A stretch of DNA of 36,423 nt from the NCBI RefSeq assembly GCF_014651055.1, contig NZ_BMWD01000017.1, positions 154,090 through 190,512 on the forward strand, written 5' to 3'. Under the pieces are notes generated by a model. It had not been told where the DNA came from. It saw only the letters and a list, made by a program, of their open reading frames with translations, and made no database searches. The stretch's first letter is position 1. Every line of letters begins with the position of its first letter. This DNA comes from Streptomyces fructofermentans. Lineage in GTDB: Bacteria > Actinomycetota > Actinomycetes > Streptomycetales > Streptomycetaceae. The translations under genes and the position numbers were made by a program. Below are positions 7,954 through 14,546 of this stretch, one piece after another.

Positions 7954-9036
7954 GTGACAGAAGCGATCCTCCTGGTGGGCGGCAAGGGAACACGACTGCG
8001 CCCTCTCACGGTGAACACGCCGAAACCGATGGTTCCGGCGGCCGGAGTACCGTTCCTCACGCACCAGCTGGCACGGGCGAGAGCGGCGGGGGTCGAGCAC
8101 ATCGTGCTCGCCACGTCCTATCTGGCCGAGGTCTTCGAGCCCCACTTCGGCGACGGCTCGTCGCTGGGGCTCCACATCGAGTACGTCACCGAGGACGAAC
8201 CCCTCGGCACGGGCGGCGCGATACGCAACGTGTCCTCGCGGCTGGTATCGGCGCCCGACGAGCCGGTCCTCATCTTCAACGGGGACATCCTCACGGGCCT
8301 GGACATCCCGGCCCTGATCGACACGCACCGGACCTCGGGCGCGGACGTCTCGCTGCACCTGACACGTGTGACGGACCCGCGGGCGTACGGACTGGTGCCC
8401 ACGGACGCCGACGGCCGCGTCCAGGCGTTCCTGGAGAAGCCCCAGACGCCCGAGGAGATCGTCACCGACCAGATCAACGCGGGCGCCTACGTGTTCCGCC
8501 GCTCGGTCATCGACGCGATCCCGGTCGGCCGCCCGGTCTCCGTCGAACGCGAGACGTTCCCGGAACTCCTCGCCTCGGGGGCCCACCTCCAGGGGATGGT
8601 CGACTCGACCTACTGGCTCGACCTGGGCACCCCGCAGGCCTTCGTGCGCGGTTCCGCGGACCTGGTCCTCGGCAGGGCCCCGTCCCCGGCCGTCCCTGGC
8701 CGCTGCGGGGACCGCCTGGTCCTTCCGTCGGCCCGGGTCGCGCCCGACGCCAAACTGACCGGCGGGACCGTGGTCGGTGACGGCGCCGTCGTCGGCGAGG
8801 GCGCCCGGGTCTCCGGCAGCGCGATCCTGGCGGGCGCGGTCGTCGAGCCCGGCGCGGTCGTCACGGACTGCCTGATCGGCGCGGGCGCCCGCGTCGGCGC
8901 CCGCTCGGTCCTCACCGGTGTGGTGGTCGGCGACGGCGCGTCCGTCGGCGCGGACAACGAACTGCGGGACGGCGTACGCGTCTGGTGCGAGGCCAGCATC
9001 CCCGCGGCCTCGGTCCGCTTCTCGTCCGACCAGTAG
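7954..9036 (+). CDS. manC: Sugar-1-phosphate nucleotidyltransferase, probable mannose-1-phosphate guanylyltransferase
   Basis: Predicted 360 residues from GTG with AGGAAG upstream. The N-terminal nucleotidyltransferase domain has the signature GGKGTRLRPLT (about 9-19), a TPKPMVPAAG segment and FNGDILTG. The C-terminal third (from about 255) is a left-handed beta-helix of hexapeptide repeats (VVGDGAVVGEGARV and similar), as in two-domain GDP-mannose pyrophosphorylases. The reaction is mannose-1-P plus GTP to GDP-mannose, in the cytosol. The substrate call rests mainly on context: manB and manA lie 14-19 kb downstream, and the actinobacterial orthologue in this gene order is annotated as GDP-mannose pyrophosphorylase (Rv3264c; SCO3039, from memory). 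A glucose-1-P thymidylyl- or uridylyltransferase is the alternative. It is monocistronic between the palindromic leader and a strong terminator. Confidence 0.85.
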   Translation: MTEAILLVGGKGTRLRPLTVNTPKPMVPAAGVPFLTHQLARARAAGVEHIVLATSYLAEVFEPHFGDGSSLGLHIEYVTEDEPLGTGGAIRNVSSRLVSAPDEPVLIFNGDILTGLDIPALIDTHRTSGADVSLHLTRVTDPRAYGLVPTDADGRVQAFLEKPQTPEEIVTDQINAGAYVFRRSVIDAIPVGRPVSVERETFPELLASGAHLQGMVDSTYWLDLGTPQAFVRGSADLVLGRAPSPAVPGRCGDRLVLPSARVAPDAKLTGGTVVGDGAVVGEGARVSGSAILAGAVVEPGAVVTDCLIGAGARVGARSVLTGVVVGDGASVGADNELRDGVRVWCEASIPAASVRFSSDQ

Positions 9037-9042
9037 TGACCG

Positions 9043-9105
9043 CGGCCCGCCGACCGGCCGCCGGCCCTCCGCCCACGCGGCGGCCGGCGGCCGGTCGGCG
9101 GGCCG
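9043..9105. terminator. Perfect 24-bp hairpin between convergent genes
   Basis: Arms 9043-9066 and 9082-9105 are exact 24-base reverse complements around a 15-base loop, beginning 7 bases after the manC stop. The converging glycosylase gene ends at 9269, so the hairpin probably terminates transcription from both sides. The remaining 160 bases of this gap are GC-rich with nothing else I recognise. Confidence 0.85.
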
Positions 9106-9268
9106 TTCCCGATCCCATGGGGCCGGCGGCGGGCGCGAATCGCGGCACGGGGGAGGCGGGCGGGACGCCAAGGACGCGCGGGCGCGTCGGGGGACGTGCG
9201 GACCGGTGGACCGGAGACGCGCGGACCGGCGGCCCGGGAGCGGGCGGGGCGGTGGACACCCCGGCGGC

Positions 9269-10285
9269 TCACAGCCGCCCGATGTCCCCGCGGGGCATCT
9301 TCGGCCGGCGCCTGGGCGGCGTCCGGCCGCTCAGCAGGATGAGCCGTGCCGCCCGGTGCCGCTGCCCCGCGTACGGTTCGAGCAGCTCCAGCATCGCGGC
9401 GTCGTCCGCGTCTCGGTTCCCGGCCAGCGCGTAGCCCACGATCCCGGGCAGATGCAGATCGCCCACCGTCACGGCGTCCGCCGCCCCGTGGCTGCGCTGC
9501 ACCGTCTCCGCGGAGGTCCACGGCCCCACGCCGGGCACCAGTTCCAGCCGCCGGCGGGCGGGTTCCGCCTCCGCCCCGACGGCCTCCTCCATCCGCCGGG
9601 CCGCCCGCACGGCCCGCAGGATCGTCGACGCCCGCTTGTCGTCGACACCGGCCCGGTGCCACTCCCACGAGGGGATCAGGGACCAGACCCGCGGCGCGGG
9701 CATCACGAACATCCGCCCGTCCACGGGGCCGGGCGCGGGCGTCCCGTACGTCCGCACGAGCGAGCGCCAGGCACGGTACGCCTCGTCCGTCGTGACCTTC
9801 TGCTCCAGGACCGAGGGGATCAGCGACTCCAGCACGAGCCCCGTCCGCGTCAGCCGCAGCCCGGGCCGCCGGTGCCGGGACAGCGCGACCAGCCGGTGCC
9901 GAGGCTCGAACGCCCCGGGGTCGTCGGACGCGCCGAGCAGGGCCGGCAACTGCTCCAGCAGCCACTCGGCGCCGGCCCCCCACGCCTCGCCCAGGACGGC
10001 GCCCGCGCGCACGGAGACCCGCAGCGTCCCGGGTCCGACCGGTGTGAGACTGGCCCGCCACACGGACCCGTCGGGAGTCGTACGGAACGTCGGATCGGCG
10101 GGCCCGCGCCGCAGCGGCCCGAGCACGAGCCCGAGGTCGAGCGGCCAGGGCGGCACCCAGCGGCGCGTGCGTCCGCCGGCCCGGGCGGCGGACCGCATGG
10201 GCTCCGCATGCGCCTGCCCGGGCACGACGACCTCCCCGCCGCGCACGGTCGTACGCGTGGGCTGGGGATCGAAACGACCGGCCAC
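9269..10285 (-). CDS. HhH-GPD DNA glycosylase, DNA-3-methyladenine glycosylase (AlkA) type
   Basis: Predicted 338 residues from a GTG at 10285. Base-excision repair enzyme that removes alkylated or damaged bases. The C-terminal half has the helix-hairpin-helix and Gly/Pro-rich loop (LELVPGVGPWTSAETV) followed by ADAVTVGDLHLPG, where the Asp of VGDL matches the catalytic Asp of the superfamily. LIPSVLEQKVTTDEAYRAW matches the preceding helix of the fold. There is no iron-sulfur cluster Cys set at the C-terminus. The first 130 residues are a poorly conserved Arg/Pro-rich region plus an AlkA_N-like part. It lies downstream of cofE on the same strand, with a small hairpin in the 81-base gap. The exact lesion range cannot be told from sequence. 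Confidence 0.85.
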   Translation of the reverse strand: MAGRFDPQPTRTTVRGGEVVVPGQAHAEPMRSAARAGGRTRRWVPPWPLDLGLVLGPLRRGPADPTFRTTPDGSVWRASLTPVGPGTLRVSVRAGAVLGEAWGAGAEWLLEQLPALLGASDDPGAFEPRHRLVALSRHRRPGLRLTRTGLVLESLIPSVLEQKVTTDEAYRAWRSLVRTYGTPAPGPVDGRMFVMPAPRVWSLIPSWEWHRAGVDDKRASTILRAVRAARRMEEAVGAEAEPARRRLELVPGVGPWTSAETVQRSHGAADAVTVGDLHLPGIVGYALAGNRDADDAAMLELLEPYAGQRHRAARLILLSGRTPPRRRPKMPRGDIGRL

Positions 10286-10318
10286 GGATGAGGTCCTAGG
10301 GTCCTGGAACGGCTCGGG

Positions 10319-10341
10319 GGTGCCCTACGAGGGTAGGCGCC
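10319..10341 (-). terminator. Small hairpin after cofE/fbiB
   Basis: GGTGCC plus CTAC pairs with GTAG plus GCGCC around a GAGG loop, with one bulged C and one G-T pair. It lies 25 bases beyond the cofE stop at 10367 and before the glycosylase start at 10285. It is a weak terminator or attenuator candidate. Confidence 0.4.
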
Positions 10342-10366
10342 CCGCAGGGTGTGCCGGGTGACCCGG

Positions 10367-11767
10367 TCAGCGCACCTCGATGAAGGCCCCCGCGTCCCGC
10401 TCTGGGCGGGCCCCCGGTTCCGCGGCCGCGTGCCCGACGGCGACGGCGCCCATGGGGTCCCAGTCGGCGGGCAGTCCCAGCACGTCCCGTACGACCTCGC
10501 GGCAGAACATCGTCGACGACACCCACGCGGAGCCGAGCCGCTCCCCGGCGAGCGCGACGAGGAAGTTCTGCACCCCCGCTCCGGTGGCGACCACGAACAT
10601 CTCGCGCTCGGCCGCGTCACGGCGCGCGTCCCCGTACGTGTGGGACCCGTCCATGACCAGGCAGGGCACGACGAGGTACGGCGCGTTGCGCAGCACGTCA
10701 CCGCGCCGCACCCGCTTCGCCACGGACTCCGGGCTCTTCCCGTCCCGCTCCAGGTCTGCGATCCAGGCGTCCCGCATGGCGTCGAGGAGCCGGGTGCGCG
10801 AGGCGGCCGACTCCAGGAGCACGAAGCGCCACGGCGTCGTGTGGTGCGGGGCGGGCGCCGTCACCGCGGCGGCCACCGCGCGCCGGACGGCACCCGGGTC
10901 CACGGGCTCGTCGGTGAAGGCCCGCACGGTGCGCCGCAGAGAGAGGGCCTCGCGCACGGCCTCGGAGGTGCCGAGCCGGAACATGTCGTCGCGGGCGCCG
11001 CGCACCATGGCCCGGGCGCCCTCGTCCGGGGCGTCCGCGTCGACCACGTGCGGCAGTCCGCGCACCACGGCCACGGGCAGCCCGGCGGCCTTGCCCTTGA
11101 CGAGGTCACCGGCGGCGGCCAGTTCGTCGGCGGTGGCGACGACGGTCGCGCCGAGCGGGTTCCCGTGGGAGTCCGTGCCGCCCCGCAGGTCGTCGAGCAC
11201 CCGCACCCCGGCCGCCCCGATGGCGACGTCGGTGAGTCCGGTCCGCCACGGCCGCCCGAAGGTGTCCGTGACGACGACCCCCACCTCGACGCCGAGCGTG
11301 TCGCGCAGCCCGTCCCGGATCGCCCGCGCGGACGCGTCGGGGTCCTCGGGCAGCAGCAGGACGGTCCCGGCCGGGGTGTTGGACGCGTCGACACCGGCGG
11401 CGGCCATGACCAGGCCCTGCCGGTTCTCGACGATCCGCAGCGCCCCGCGCCTGGCCACCACCCGCACGGTCTCGGCGTCGATGGCGGCCTCGCGGTCGGA
11501 GGCCTCCACGATCCGGCCCTCGGCCTTGGACACGATCTTCGAGGTGACGAGCAGCACGTCGCCGTCGACCAGCCCGGGCTCGGCGGTGGCGACGAGCTTG
11601 GCGAGGTCGTCGCCCGGCCGCACCTCGGGCAGCCCGGGCAGCGCCCAGACCCGGTAGCCGGGGGCGGACGCCCGGCCCGCCGCCGGCCCGTCCGCGTCGG
11701 CGGGTCCGCCGTCGCCGCCGGGCGGCGTGCCCGTGGCTCCCGCGCCCGCGTGGGTCTCGCCGCTCAA
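10367..11767 (-). CDS. fbiB: Bifunctional F420 ligase CofE/FbiB with C-terminal nitroreductase domain
   Basis: Predicted 466 residues. The N-terminal CofE domain (about 38-265) adds gamma-linked glutamates to F420-0; motifs LLVTSKIVSKAEGRIV, VTDTFGRPWR and DDLRGGTDSHGNPLG are visible. The C-terminal nitroreductase-like FMN domain (about 275-466, starting RRTVRAFTDEPVD) is what distinguishes actinobacterial FbiB from archaeal CofE, and in FbiB it reduces dehydro-F420-0. The start is a TTG at 11767 that overlaps the cofD stop as TTGA, with GAGGAGG about 10 bases upstream; this 4-base overlap implies translational coupling. Residues 1-37 are Gly/Ala/Pro-rich linker. Longer in-frame openings run into cofD and are not credible starts. 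Confidence 0.92.
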   Translation of the reverse strand: MSGETHAGAGATGTPPGGDGGPADADGPAAGRASAPGYRVWALPGLPEVRPGDDLAKLVATAEPGLVDGDVLLVTSKIVSKAEGRIVEASDREAAIDAETVRVVARRGALRIVENRQGLVMAAAGVDASNTPAGTVLLLPEDPDASARAIRDGLRDTLGVEVGVVVTDTFGRPWRTGLTDVAIGAAGVRVLDDLRGGTDSHGNPLGATVVATADELAAAGDLVKGKAAGLPVAVVRGLPHVVDADAPDEGARAMVRGARDDMFRLGTSEAVREALSLRRTVRAFTDEPVDPGAVRRAVAAAVTAPAPHHTTPWRFVLLESAASRTRLLDAMRDAWIADLERDGKSPESVAKRVRRGDVLRNAPYLVVPCLVMDGSHTYGDARRDAAEREMFVVATGAGVQNFLVALAGERLGSAWVSSTMFCREVVRDVLGLPADWDPMGAVAVGHAAAEPGARPERDAGAFIEVR

Positions 11768-12723
11768 GCGCCCCGCACCTCCTCGGCCAGCGCCAGCGCC
11801 TGACGGGCCATCTCCGCCGTGGCGTCGGGGTCGGTCATCATCAGGGGGACGGCCCGGCAGCGGATGCCCGCGGCCGCGACCTGGTCCACCGCCCCGGCGT
11901 CGACCGTGTCGACGAGCCAGCCGTCGAGCAGTCCCGAGCCGTAGTGCTCGGCGACCGCGGCGGCCGTGGCCTCGACACCGACGGCCGCGAGGACCTTGTC
12001 CGCCATGCCGCGAACCGGCGCGCCGCCGACGATGGGGGAGAGGCCGACCACCGGTACGCCCGCCTCGGCGATCGCCTCCCGGATGCCGGGCACGGCGAGG
12101 ATCGTGCCGATGGAGACGACGGGGTTGGACGGCGGGAACAGCACCACGTCGGCCTCGGCGATCGCCTCCAGCACGCCGGGCGCGGGCTTGGCCTGGTCCG
12201 CCCCGACGGGCACCACGGCGTACGCGTCCACGGAGGCGCGCAGCCGCACCCAGTACTCCTGGAAGTGGACGGCCCGGCGCTCGCCGTCCAGATCGACGGC
12301 CACGTGCGTCTCGACCCGGTCGTCGGACATCGGGATCAGCCGGACGCCCGGCTTCCAGCGGTCGCAGAGCGCCTCGGTGACGGCGCTCAGCGGATAGCCG
12401 GCGCCCAGCATCTGCGTCCGCACGATGTGCGTCGCGAAGTCCCGGTCGCCCAGCCCGAACCACGAGGGCCCCGCGCCGTACGCCGTGAGCTCCTCCTTGA
12501 GGTGGAAGGTCTCCTCCGCCCGCCCCCAGCCCTGCTCCTCGTCGATGCCCCCGCCGAGCGTGTACATCACCGTGTCGAGGTCCGGGCAGACCTTGAGCCC
12601 GAAGAGGTGGATGTCGTCGCCGGTGTTGCCGATGACCGTGACGTCCGCGTCCGGCGCGGCCTGTCTGAGACCGCGCAGGAACCGGGCACCACCGATGCCG
12701 CCTGCCAGAACCACAATGCGCAT
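11764..12723 (-). CDS. fbiA: 2-phospho-L-lactate/phosphoenolpyruvyl transferase CofD/FbiA
   Basis: Predicted 319 residues from ATG at 12723. It transfers the phospholactyl or phosphoenolpyruvyl group from the guanosine-activated donor to the deazaflavin Fo, making (dehydro-)F420-0 in the cytosol. The Rossmann-like start MRIVVLAGGIGGARFLRGL, NTGDD at 33-37 with the following DIHLFGL, TLGGGIDEEQGWGR and PPSNPVVSIGTIL are family hallmarks. Length is typical. It lies 41 bases downstream of the cysteine dioxygenase stop and overlaps fbiB by 4 bases. fbiC (Fo synthase) and the guanylyltransferase fbiD are not in this window. The cofD-cofE-whiB linkage is conserved in mycobacteria. Confidence 0.95.
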   Translation of the reverse strand: MRIVVLAGGIGGARFLRGLRQAAPDADVTVIGNTGDDIHLFGLKVCPDLDTVMYTLGGGIDEEQGWGRAEETFHLKEELTAYGAGPSWFGLGDRDFATHIVRTQMLGAGYPLSAVTEALCDRWKPGVRLIPMSDDRVETHVAVDLDGERRAVHFQEYWVRLRASVDAYAVVPVGADQAKPAPGVLEAIAEADVVLFPPSNPVVSIGTILAVPGIREAIAEAGVPVVGLSPIVGGAPVRGMADKVLAAVGVEATAAAVAEHYGSGLLDGWLVDTVDAGAVDQVAAAGIRCRAVPLMMTDPDATAEMARQALALAEEVRGA

Positions 12724-12764
12724 GGATTCAGTCTTGCAGGCGGCTACGACAACGTGTCAGCCGG

Positions 12765-13289
12765 TTACCGGACCTCGCCCGCGGCGTGCCGCGCGACGGG
12801 CGCCGTCCCCGCCCTCAGGCCGGGGTCGCGGGTGTACATCGGCATCTCGGTCAGGCCCGGGTAGTAGACGTGCAGGCTGACGGCGGGTTCGAGGGAGTCG
12901 TTGACGACCTCGTGCGCGAACCCGGGCGCGAACACCTGCTGCGCTCCGGCGCCCAGGGCGCGCGGGCCCCGCTCGGTGTGTTCGGTGAGCGCCCCCTCCA
13001 GCACGGTGAGCACGCCGGAGGAGCTGCCGTGGTCGTGCGGCCCGCTGCCCTGCCCGGGCACCCACGAGAGCAGCCACACCTCGTACCCGGGGCCGGTGCG
13101 CAGCCGGTGGTACCAGCGGGCCGTCGCGTCGTACCTGACGAGGTGCGCCCACTGCGTGCGGTCGGCCGCGATGGACCGGGCGAGACCGACGAACTCGGCC
13201 ACGGTGGAGGGGTGTTCGCGGGGTGCCTGGAGGAGGTGGGGGACTTCGAGGATGTCGCCGGCGATCTGGAGGTCGCTGTCGCTGTTCAT
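12765..13289 (-). CDS. Cysteine dioxygenase
   Basis: Predicted 174 residues from the ATG at 13289 (MNSDSDLQIAGDI). It oxidises L-cysteine to cysteine sulfinate with O2 at a mononuclear iron. The cupin shows the expected three-His ligand set: PHDHGSSSGVLTVLEG (His85, His87) and APGFAHEVVN (His126). It lacks the mammalian Cys-Tyr crosslink region that I could identify. The in-frame opening continues 66 codons upstream, but that part is Arg-rich and unlike the family, so I start at 13289, with GAGGAA about 13 bases upstream as a poorly spaced ribosome site. It heads a possible cdo-cofD-cofE unit and is divergent from whiB across a 755-base gap. A 3-mercaptopropionate dioxygenase is the main alternative. 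Confidence 0.85.
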   Translation of the reverse strand: MNSDSDLQIAGDILEVPHLLQAPREHPSTVAEFVGLARSIAADRTQWAHLVRYDATARWYHRLRTGPGYEVWLLSWVPGQGSGPHDHGSSSGVLTVLEGALTEHTERGPRALGAGAQQVFAPGFAHEVVNDSLEPAVSLHVYYPGLTEMPMYTRDPGLRAGTAPVARHAAGEVR

Positions 13290-13796
13290 GGGGTGCGGTG
13301 GTTTCCTCGGCGGAAGAGTGCTGGAGGTCGGGGGTGGCGCGTACCGTCCGCCCGGGTCGCGGGCGTGCGCAGTGCCCTGGTACGGGCGGAGGGGACCGGT
13401 GACCGGGTCGCGTCGGATCCGGCGGCGGCGGGAGCGGGTGGGCTCAACAGCCGCGACAGCAACAGCTACAGCGAGCGTGGGCAGCACCGAGGGACCCGGC
13501 GGAGCGGGTCGAGGTGAGTGCCGAGTTCGCGAGCATGCCCACTAGGACACCGGTTCACACCCGCACTGTCAACTTGACGTCCGGTATGTGGGCGACGGTT
13601 CACCTCATCAGGTTCATCTGAGTGGCGAAAGGTTTGTGCAGAGGCCCACGGGGACACATGGCGCACAACCGGGCGCACGAATCGTGTCGCGAGCCCGTGG
13701 TCCCCGTGTGCGATCCGAGTGATCCACATGTGATCCGGTTCGCTTCGTCGTCGGCGTCGGAACGAGATCGAACTTCTGGACGTCTCCCTCTGTACA

Positions 13797-13816
13797 GGTG
13801 CCTGCGCGCAGGCACC
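13797..13816. promoter_or_regulatory. Perfect 20-bp palindrome upstream of whiB
   Basis: GGTGCCTGCG is followed immediately by its exact reverse complement, centre between 13806 and 13807. It overlaps an 8-bp palindrome CTGTACAG at 13790-13797. It lies about 130 bases upstream of the proposed whiB -35 and 229 upstream of the whiB ATG. A perfect gapless palindrome is more like a protein operator than an mRNA hairpin. Confidence 0.6.
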
Positions 13817-13943
13817 AGGACGGGCGCAGGGGAGAGGTCCCGGCCGGGCTCCTTTCGGCTGTCAGGGTTTATGCCGATTTGAACACTTTCCGCATAGCCT
13901 TGGTTCCGCAGAGTGAATAAGGGGCCCAATAGCAGATCTCGGC

Positions 13944-13973
13944 TTGACTGGCCCGGATCGGCACACTTGTAAT
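13944..13973 (+). promoter_or_regulatory. Probable whiB promoter
   Basis: TTGACT at 13944-13949 and TGTAAT at 13968-13973 are separated by 18 bases, a good match to the vegetative sigma (HrdB-type) consensus. The predicted start is near 13980, giving a leader of about 65 bases. S. coelicolor whiB is reported to have two promoters, one developmentally controlled; I cannot assign which this is. Confidence 0.6.
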
Positions 13974-14044
13974 TTCACTCGTGTCGTTCAGCCGAAATCG
14001 GCGACGGCAGCATCACGGGGACGCGAGACGGACGAGGGGCGCAC

Positions 14045-14308
14045 ATGACCGAGCTGTTTCAGGAACTGCTGGTCGACGAGGCCGAGGAGGAGCTCGGCTG
14101 GCAGGAGCGGGCGCTCTGCGCGCAGACCGACCCCGAGTCCTTCTTCCCCGAGAAGGGCGGCTCCACCCGCGAGGCCAAGAAGGTATGCCTCGCGTGCGAG
14201 GTCCGTTCGGAATGCCTCGAGTACGCGCTGGCGAACGACGAGCGCTTCGGCATCTGGGGAGGCCTGTCCGAGCGGGAGCGGCGCCGGCTCAAGAAGGCGG
14301 CCGTCTGA
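14045..14308 (+). CDS. whiB: Sporulation regulator WhiB (iron-sulfur WhiB-like protein)
   Basis: 87 residues, almost identical to my memory of S. coelicolor WhiB. Wbl proteins carry a [4Fe-4S] cluster; WhiB acts with WhiA to control genes for sporulation septation in aerial hyphae. The four cluster cysteines are Cys25, Cys48, Cys51 and Cys57 (C-X22-C-X2-C-X5-C). The GIWGG turn is at 69-73 and a basic C-terminus (ERERRRLKKAAV) follows. ATG with GAGGGG about 6 bases upstream. It has its own promoter and stands 238 bases before the glycosyltransferase gene. Its mycobacterial counterpart is whiB2, which also lies beside fbiA/fbiB. Confidence 0.97.
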   Translation: MTELFQELLVDEAEEELGWQERALCAQTDPESFFPEKGGSTREAKKVCLACEVRSECLEYALANDERFGIWGGLSERERRRLKKAAV

Positions 14309-14370
14309 CCCGTGGCCTGATCGCCACCGGGGCCGGCCGTACGACCGAACGGCACACAGCCCCACTTACC

Positions 14371-14400
14371 GATGCGTACTGATGCGTACCGACGCGTTTC
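14371..14400 (+). repeat. Three tandem 10-bp repeats downstream of whiB
   Basis: GATGCGTACT, GATGCGTACC and GACGCGTTTC lie end to end at 14371, 14381 and 14391. The period equals one helical turn, so the copies face the same side of the DNA. The location is between the whiB stop and the glycosyltransferase start, upstream of a TAGTGT -10-like hexamer at 14460-14465. Confidence 0.6.
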
Positions 14401-14421
14401 GAACGGCCCGTCGCCCGTGGG

Positions 14422-14430
14422 TTGTCCACA
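14422..14430 (+). promoter_or_regulatory. Isolated consensus Streptomyces DnaA box
   Basis: TTGTCCACA at 14422-14430 is the preferred DnaA box form in Streptomyces oriC. Only one copy is seen here, with no dnaA, dnaN or box cluster, so this is not an origin. It could be a DnaA-responsive promoter site or chance. Confidence 0.5.
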
Positions 14431-14546
14431 GGCGGCGGGTCGCTGTGTTGCCCAGCCGTTAGTGTGGGCCTCCGTCCGAGACGCCCCGCTGTCCCCCGAT
14501 GGCACAGGCGTCCACCGCAGTCCATCGAACCGGGGCCCGTACCTCG

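Larger units (their letters stand above)
13290..14044. other. 755-base intergenic region between cysteine dioxygenase and whiB
   Basis: No convincing gene. It holds three GGTTCAC/T copies (13552, 13597, 13611), a minus-strand TTGACA near 13568-13573 without a matching -10, a 20-bp palindrome at 13797-13816 and the likely whiB promoter at 13944-13973. From about 13860 the base composition becomes markedly AT-richer than its surroundings, as expected for a control region. Several GTGTC/GACAC pentamers (the WhiA core motif is GACAC) occur, for example near 13651, 13687 and 13981, but such short words are weak evidence. Confidence 0.6.

Noticed and set aside
10367..12463. N-terminal extension of CofE through the cofD gene
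   Set aside because: The extension is out-of-frame cofD. The TTG overlapping the cofD stop has a good ribosome site and gives a family-length protein.
13912..13979. BldD operator at whiB (AGTGA...TCACT)
   Set aside because: The two half-words are about 58 bases apart, far wider than known BldD half-site spacing, and each is only five bases long.
14407..14470. Chromosomal origin of replication
   Set aside because: Only one DnaA box and no dnaA, dnaN or AT-rich unwinding region.
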